Shown in pieces: positions 7,455 to 9,452 of a stretch of DNA of 9,452 nt (positions are counted from its first letter, which is position 1; each line of letters starts with the position of its first letter). This DNA is from an uncultured Rikenellaceae bacterium (GTDB lineage Bacteria; Bacteroidota; Bacteroidia; Bacteroidales; Rikenellaceae): positions 1-9,452 of the forward strand of contig CASDWR010000121.1 of NCBI GenBank assembly GCA_949284665.1, given 5' to 3'. Below the pieces are notes generated by a model. It did no database searches and had not been told where the DNA came from. It saw only the letters and a list, made by a program, of their open reading frames with translations. The position numbers were made by a program, and so were the translations under genes.

Positions 7455-7554
7455 ATCCTGTCCGTCGGAGTTCGGGATCCCCGATCGTCCCTTTTCGAAG
7501 AGAGGAGGATATCCGGGTTGGTCGGCAGTGGAATTGGCCCGGCGAAGGGAAGCG

Positions 7555-8943
7555 TTACTCTGAACGAACAGGTGAAATGCCGCGTTTTTGGAGGTTATCC
7601 ATCAACAGTCCGTACAACCGTTCTTTTTCAGCTGCATAGGCAGGATCGGCGGATTTGTCGGACATCTCTCCCGGGTCGGTATCGAGATCCATCAACATCT
7701 CTTTCTGGGGTCCGCGGACGAAGAGGGTGTATTTGTAGCGACCATCGTTGATTTGGTATCCGGCGCTCGATTCGATGACGATATGGTCGCGGTCGAGACT
7801 CTCCGTATTGCCTGTGATGATCGGTTTGAGCGATTTGCCGGGGAGGTTTTCGGGGACAGGGACTCCCGCCAGGTCGCAAATAGTGGGGACCAGGTCGATT
7901 CCGCAGGTCAGATTCGATGAATCGACCACACCTTTGCGTACACCGGGCCCGGCGATGATGAGCGGGGTTCGGGTAGCTTCTTCGAGCAGTTGGCTTTTGA
8001 ATACCAGGCCATGGGATTGTCCCATTTCTCCATGATCGGAGGTAAAGACGACGATTGTATTTTCAGCCACTCCTGATTTTTCGAGTGCGGATAGGATTCG
8101 GCCGATCTGCTGTTCCACATCTTCTGTCAGACGACAGTACATCCAGCGATAAAAATCCCACTGTTCGGGAGTCCAGTTACGTGAACCGGAACCGGTTTCC
8201 CTGATTTCGGCATAGGCTCCGTTGGGTTCGACATTGGCGGGAACCGGGGGGATTTGGGAACGGTATTCTTCATCACTCAATGTTTTGCGCAGATCGATGT
8301 ATTTTTGTGTGGCGGCGATCTGGTGAGGGCGCAGTTTGTCCGGGAATCTCGGGTCAAATCCGGCGCCATAACAGATGTCGTGGGGGTTCATGAAGGCCAG
8401 ATAGAGGAAAAAGGGCTGATCCTCTTCGGGGTTATAGTTCGAGAGGAACTCTTCGGCGAAGTCGGCTGGTCCCTGATAGTAGTTGGTTCCGTTTTGCGTG
8501 AAGCCGTATGCGTCGATGTCGGTTCGTCCGCAGTAGAATCCTGCATATCCGGAATAAATCGTATTGTATCCTGCATTACGGAAGAGATTTCCGATCGAAT
8601 GTTCTCGTGCGGCAGGCAAGATGCGAGCGGTATCGGGTTTTGTGGTATTGTTCGTATAACCGATTTCGCTCGCGTAGTGTCCGGTCACCAACGCATAACG
8701 TGAAGGCATGGAGACAGGATTCATGCAGTAATTGCGTTCAAATCGGACTCCATTTTCGGCCAGTCGGTCGAGTGAAGGTGTACTTACATAGGGGTTGCCC
8801 GCACAACTCAACATGTCGAAACGCTGTTGGTCGGTCATGATGAAGAGGATGTTCGGTTTTTTTGTCTCGGTTTGTTGCGTGCATGAGGGTGCGAGCATTG
8901 AGATGCCGCATCCACACAACATTGCTCCTGTCAGTGTTTTCAT
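7555..8943 (-). CDS. Lipoprotein sulfatase, serine-type, with a degenerate second signature
   Basis: This is a member of the formylglycine-dependent sulfatase family, which hydrolyses sulfate esters, often on host or plant glycans in gut Bacteroidales. From the ATG at 8943 it has 462 residues; a TTG two codons upstream is less likely. The N-terminus is a lipoprotein signal with cleavage before Cys21 (LAPS-C), so it is probably anchored to a membrane facing the periplasm or surface. Metal and active-site residues seen: Asp38 (IMTDQQR), formylglycine site Ser78 in SMPSRYALVTG, His188 (MNPHD), Asp303-His304 (TSDHGEMGQSHG), His311 and Lys316. The serine form would require a radical-SAM anaerobic maturase encoded elsewhere. 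The usual second signature, GYxTxxxGKWH, reads GYNTIYSGYAGF (125-136), so the Lys and His that normally contact the sulfate are absent. The substrate cannot be predicted. No SusCD-like or other glycan genes adjoin it. Confidence 0.92.
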   Translation of the reverse strand: MKTLTGAMLCGCGISMLAPSCTQQTETKKPNILFIMTDQQRFDMLSCAGNPYVSTPSLDRLAENGVRFERNYCMNPVSMPSRYALVTGHYASEIGYTNNTTKPDTARILPAAREHSIGNLFRNAGYNTIYSGYAGFYCGRTDIDAYGFTQNGTNYYQGPADFAEEFLSNYNPEEDQPFFLYLAFMNPHDICYGAGFDPRFPDKLRPHQIAATQKYIDLRKTLSDEEYRSQIPPVPANVEPNGAYAEIRETGSGSRNWTPEQWDFYRWMYCRLTEDVEQQIGRILSALEKSGVAENTIVVFTSDHGEMGQSHGLVFKSQLLEEATRTPLIIAGPGVRKGVVDSSNLTCGIDLVPTICDLAGVPVPENLPGKSLKPIITGNTESLDRDHIVIESSAGYQINDGRYKYTLFVRGPQKEMLMDLDTDPGEMSDKSADPAYAAEKERLYGLLMDNLQKRGISPVRSE

Positions 8944-9003
8944 TGTCAATCGTTTAATGTTGTTTTGTCATCGTCCGGTTTTTTCGGTTAGGTCTCGATA
9001 GTG

Positions 9004-9035
9004 CAAATATAGTGAAAGGCGAGCGCAGAGGCAAA
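9004..9035 (-). promoter_or_regulatory. Proximal promoter of the sulfatase gene
   Basis: On the minus strand TTTG (9035-9032), a 20-base spacer and TATATTTG (9011-9004) match the Bacteroidetes promoter consensus perfectly. Transcription would start near 8997, giving a leader of about 55 bases before the ATG at 8943. Confidence 0.75.
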
Positions 9036-9086
9036 CGGAGACGGAGTTTTCAGATTTGACATAGCCGAGCCGCCTCCTATATTCTT

Positions 9087-9118
9087 CAAATATAGTGAAA
9101 GGCGAGCGCAGAGGCAAA
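9087..9118 (-). promoter_or_regulatory. Distal promoter of the sulfatase gene (duplicate of the proximal one)
   Basis: The same perfect arrangement occurs 83 bases upstream: TTTG (9118-9115), a 20-base spacer identical to that of the proximal copy, and TATATTTG (9094-9087). A start near 9080 would read through the proximal copy into the sulfatase gene. Confidence 0.65.
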
Positions 9119-9139
9119 TGGAAACGGAGTTTTCAGATT

Positions 9140-9452
9140 ATTGAATTGCAAGTAGACAATAGCTGTTTATGTGTAGACTTTTGCCACACTTGACGGGTAT
9201 CCATATTGTGATGAAAACCGGGGACAGTATTTTCTCCGGTTTTCGTTTTGTGCGTTACAGTTGGATAAGATTCGGTTGAATTTTTTTGAGCCTGTTTTGA
9301 CGTATTCTTCGGACTGCCGGTACGGGCGTGCCATGTATTTAATCCCGTCGTGCGGCGAGGGTTAGTCATATCTTGCGTATCATAATGTTTTAATTTGTTT
9401 TTTCGAGTGTTGGCAATGTATTTTCAGGAAATATTTTGTACTTCCGACTATA
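9140..9452. other. Stretch without a supported gene
   Basis: I see no convincing coding frame, tRNA or repeat in these 313 bases. Minus-strand frames at 9133-9369 (78 codons) and about 55 codons overlapping it lack recognisable motifs and run through a stem-loop. The last bases (TATTTTG at 9432-9438) weakly resemble a plus-strand -7 element for a gene beyond the window. Confidence 0.5.
9213..9244. terminator. Stem-loop, possible terminator of a neighbouring gene
   Basis: GAAAACCGGGGA (9213-9224) pairs with TCTCCGGTTTTC (9233-9244) over 12 positions with one G-U pair and an 8-base loop. The A-rich left and T-rich right flanks of the stem allow termination in either direction, though the following T run on the plus strand (GTTTTG) is short. 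It would insulate the sulfatase promoters from transcription entering from the right. Confidence 0.45.

Larger units (their letters stand above)
7223..7554. other. Intergenic region between convergent nadE and sulfatase genes
   Basis: This 332-base gap holds no gene I can support. It contains a branched stem-loop (7258-7315) and the terminator (7399-7454), described separately. A 39-codon frame begins two bases after the nadE stop (7224-7343), but its composition is unconvincing and it is disrupted by the stem-loop. The 11-mer CTTCCGTTGGT occurs twice, at 7230-7240 and 7439-7449; the second copy lies in the terminator's right arm. Confidence 0.6.
9004..9139. repeat. Direct repeat, two copies of 53 bases at 83-base spacing
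   Basis: Copies at 9004-9056 and 9087-9139 are identical at 51 of 53 positions; the differences are at 9036/9119 (c/t) and 9040/9123 (g/a). Each copy spans a complete minus-strand promoter plus about 20 bases upstream of it. The 30 bases between the copies are not repeated. Confidence 0.95.

Noticed and set aside
7219..7563. Plus-strand frame of 114 codons after nadE
   Set aside because: It starts with a TTG overlapping the nadE stop, reads through a branched stem-loop and a strong terminator, and has no recognisable composition or motif.
8254..8703. Plus-strand frame of 149 codons
   Set aside because: It is fully antisense to the sulfatase gene, whose frame carries the conserved catalytic motifs.
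9004..9139. CRISPR-like repeats
   Set aside because: There are only two copies, 53 bases long, and they contain promoter elements; no spacer series or cas gene is present.
9133..9369. Minus-strand frame of 78 codons upstream of the sulfatase promoters
   Set aside because: The product is rich in Thr, Lys, Asn and Ser without motifs, it runs through a 12-position stem-loop and ends inside the promoter repeat. A small gene is not excluded but not supported.

Overview
The window looks like chromosomal DNA from an anaerobic gut-type member of the Bacteroidales with mid-range GC, possibly Rikenellaceae/Alistipes-like or Barnesiella-like; the genus is a guess. Three things point there. The promoters fit the Bacteroidetes pattern (TTTG, about 20 bases, then TAnnTTTG). 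The protein families, as I remember them, have their closest relatives in Bacteroides/Alistipes. Shine-Dalgarno sites are weak or absent.

Layout. (1) Bases 1-3199, minus strand: uvrC, then trxB, then the first 109 codons of a LuxE-like acyl-protein synthetase/acyltransferase that runs off the left edge. uvrC has a promoter facing left at about 3216-3247, and trxB has its own promoter at 1322-1353. (2) Bases 3200-3295 form a short divergent promoter region. (3) Bases 3296-7222, plus strand: a 593-residue protein that appears to fuse a PlsC-type acyltransferase to an OlsB/GlsB-like N-acyltransferase, a candidate amino-lipid synthase. It is followed by nadE, a glutamine-dependent NAD+ synthetase with its own promoter and a leader of about 110 bases. 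(4) Bases 7223-7554 hold no convincing gene. They contain a branched stem-loop and a very strong intrinsic terminator between the convergent nadE and sulfatase genes. (5) Bases 7555-8943, minus strand: a lipoprotein sulfatase of the serine type in which the second sulfatase signature is degenerate. (6) Bases 8944-9139: the sulfatase leader with two nearly identical copies of a full promoter, 83 bases apart. (7) Bases 9140-9452: no supported gene, one stem-loop.

Most of the window is housekeeping: DNA repair, thiol redox and NAD synthesis. The less ordinary items are the sulfatase missing the usual Lys/His pair, its duplicated promoter, the fused acyltransferase, and the truncated LuxE-like gene. 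I see no sign of a defence system, CRISPR array, phage, insertion sequence, tRNA or rRNA. No searches or folding calculations could be run; family assignments rest on motifs and memory.
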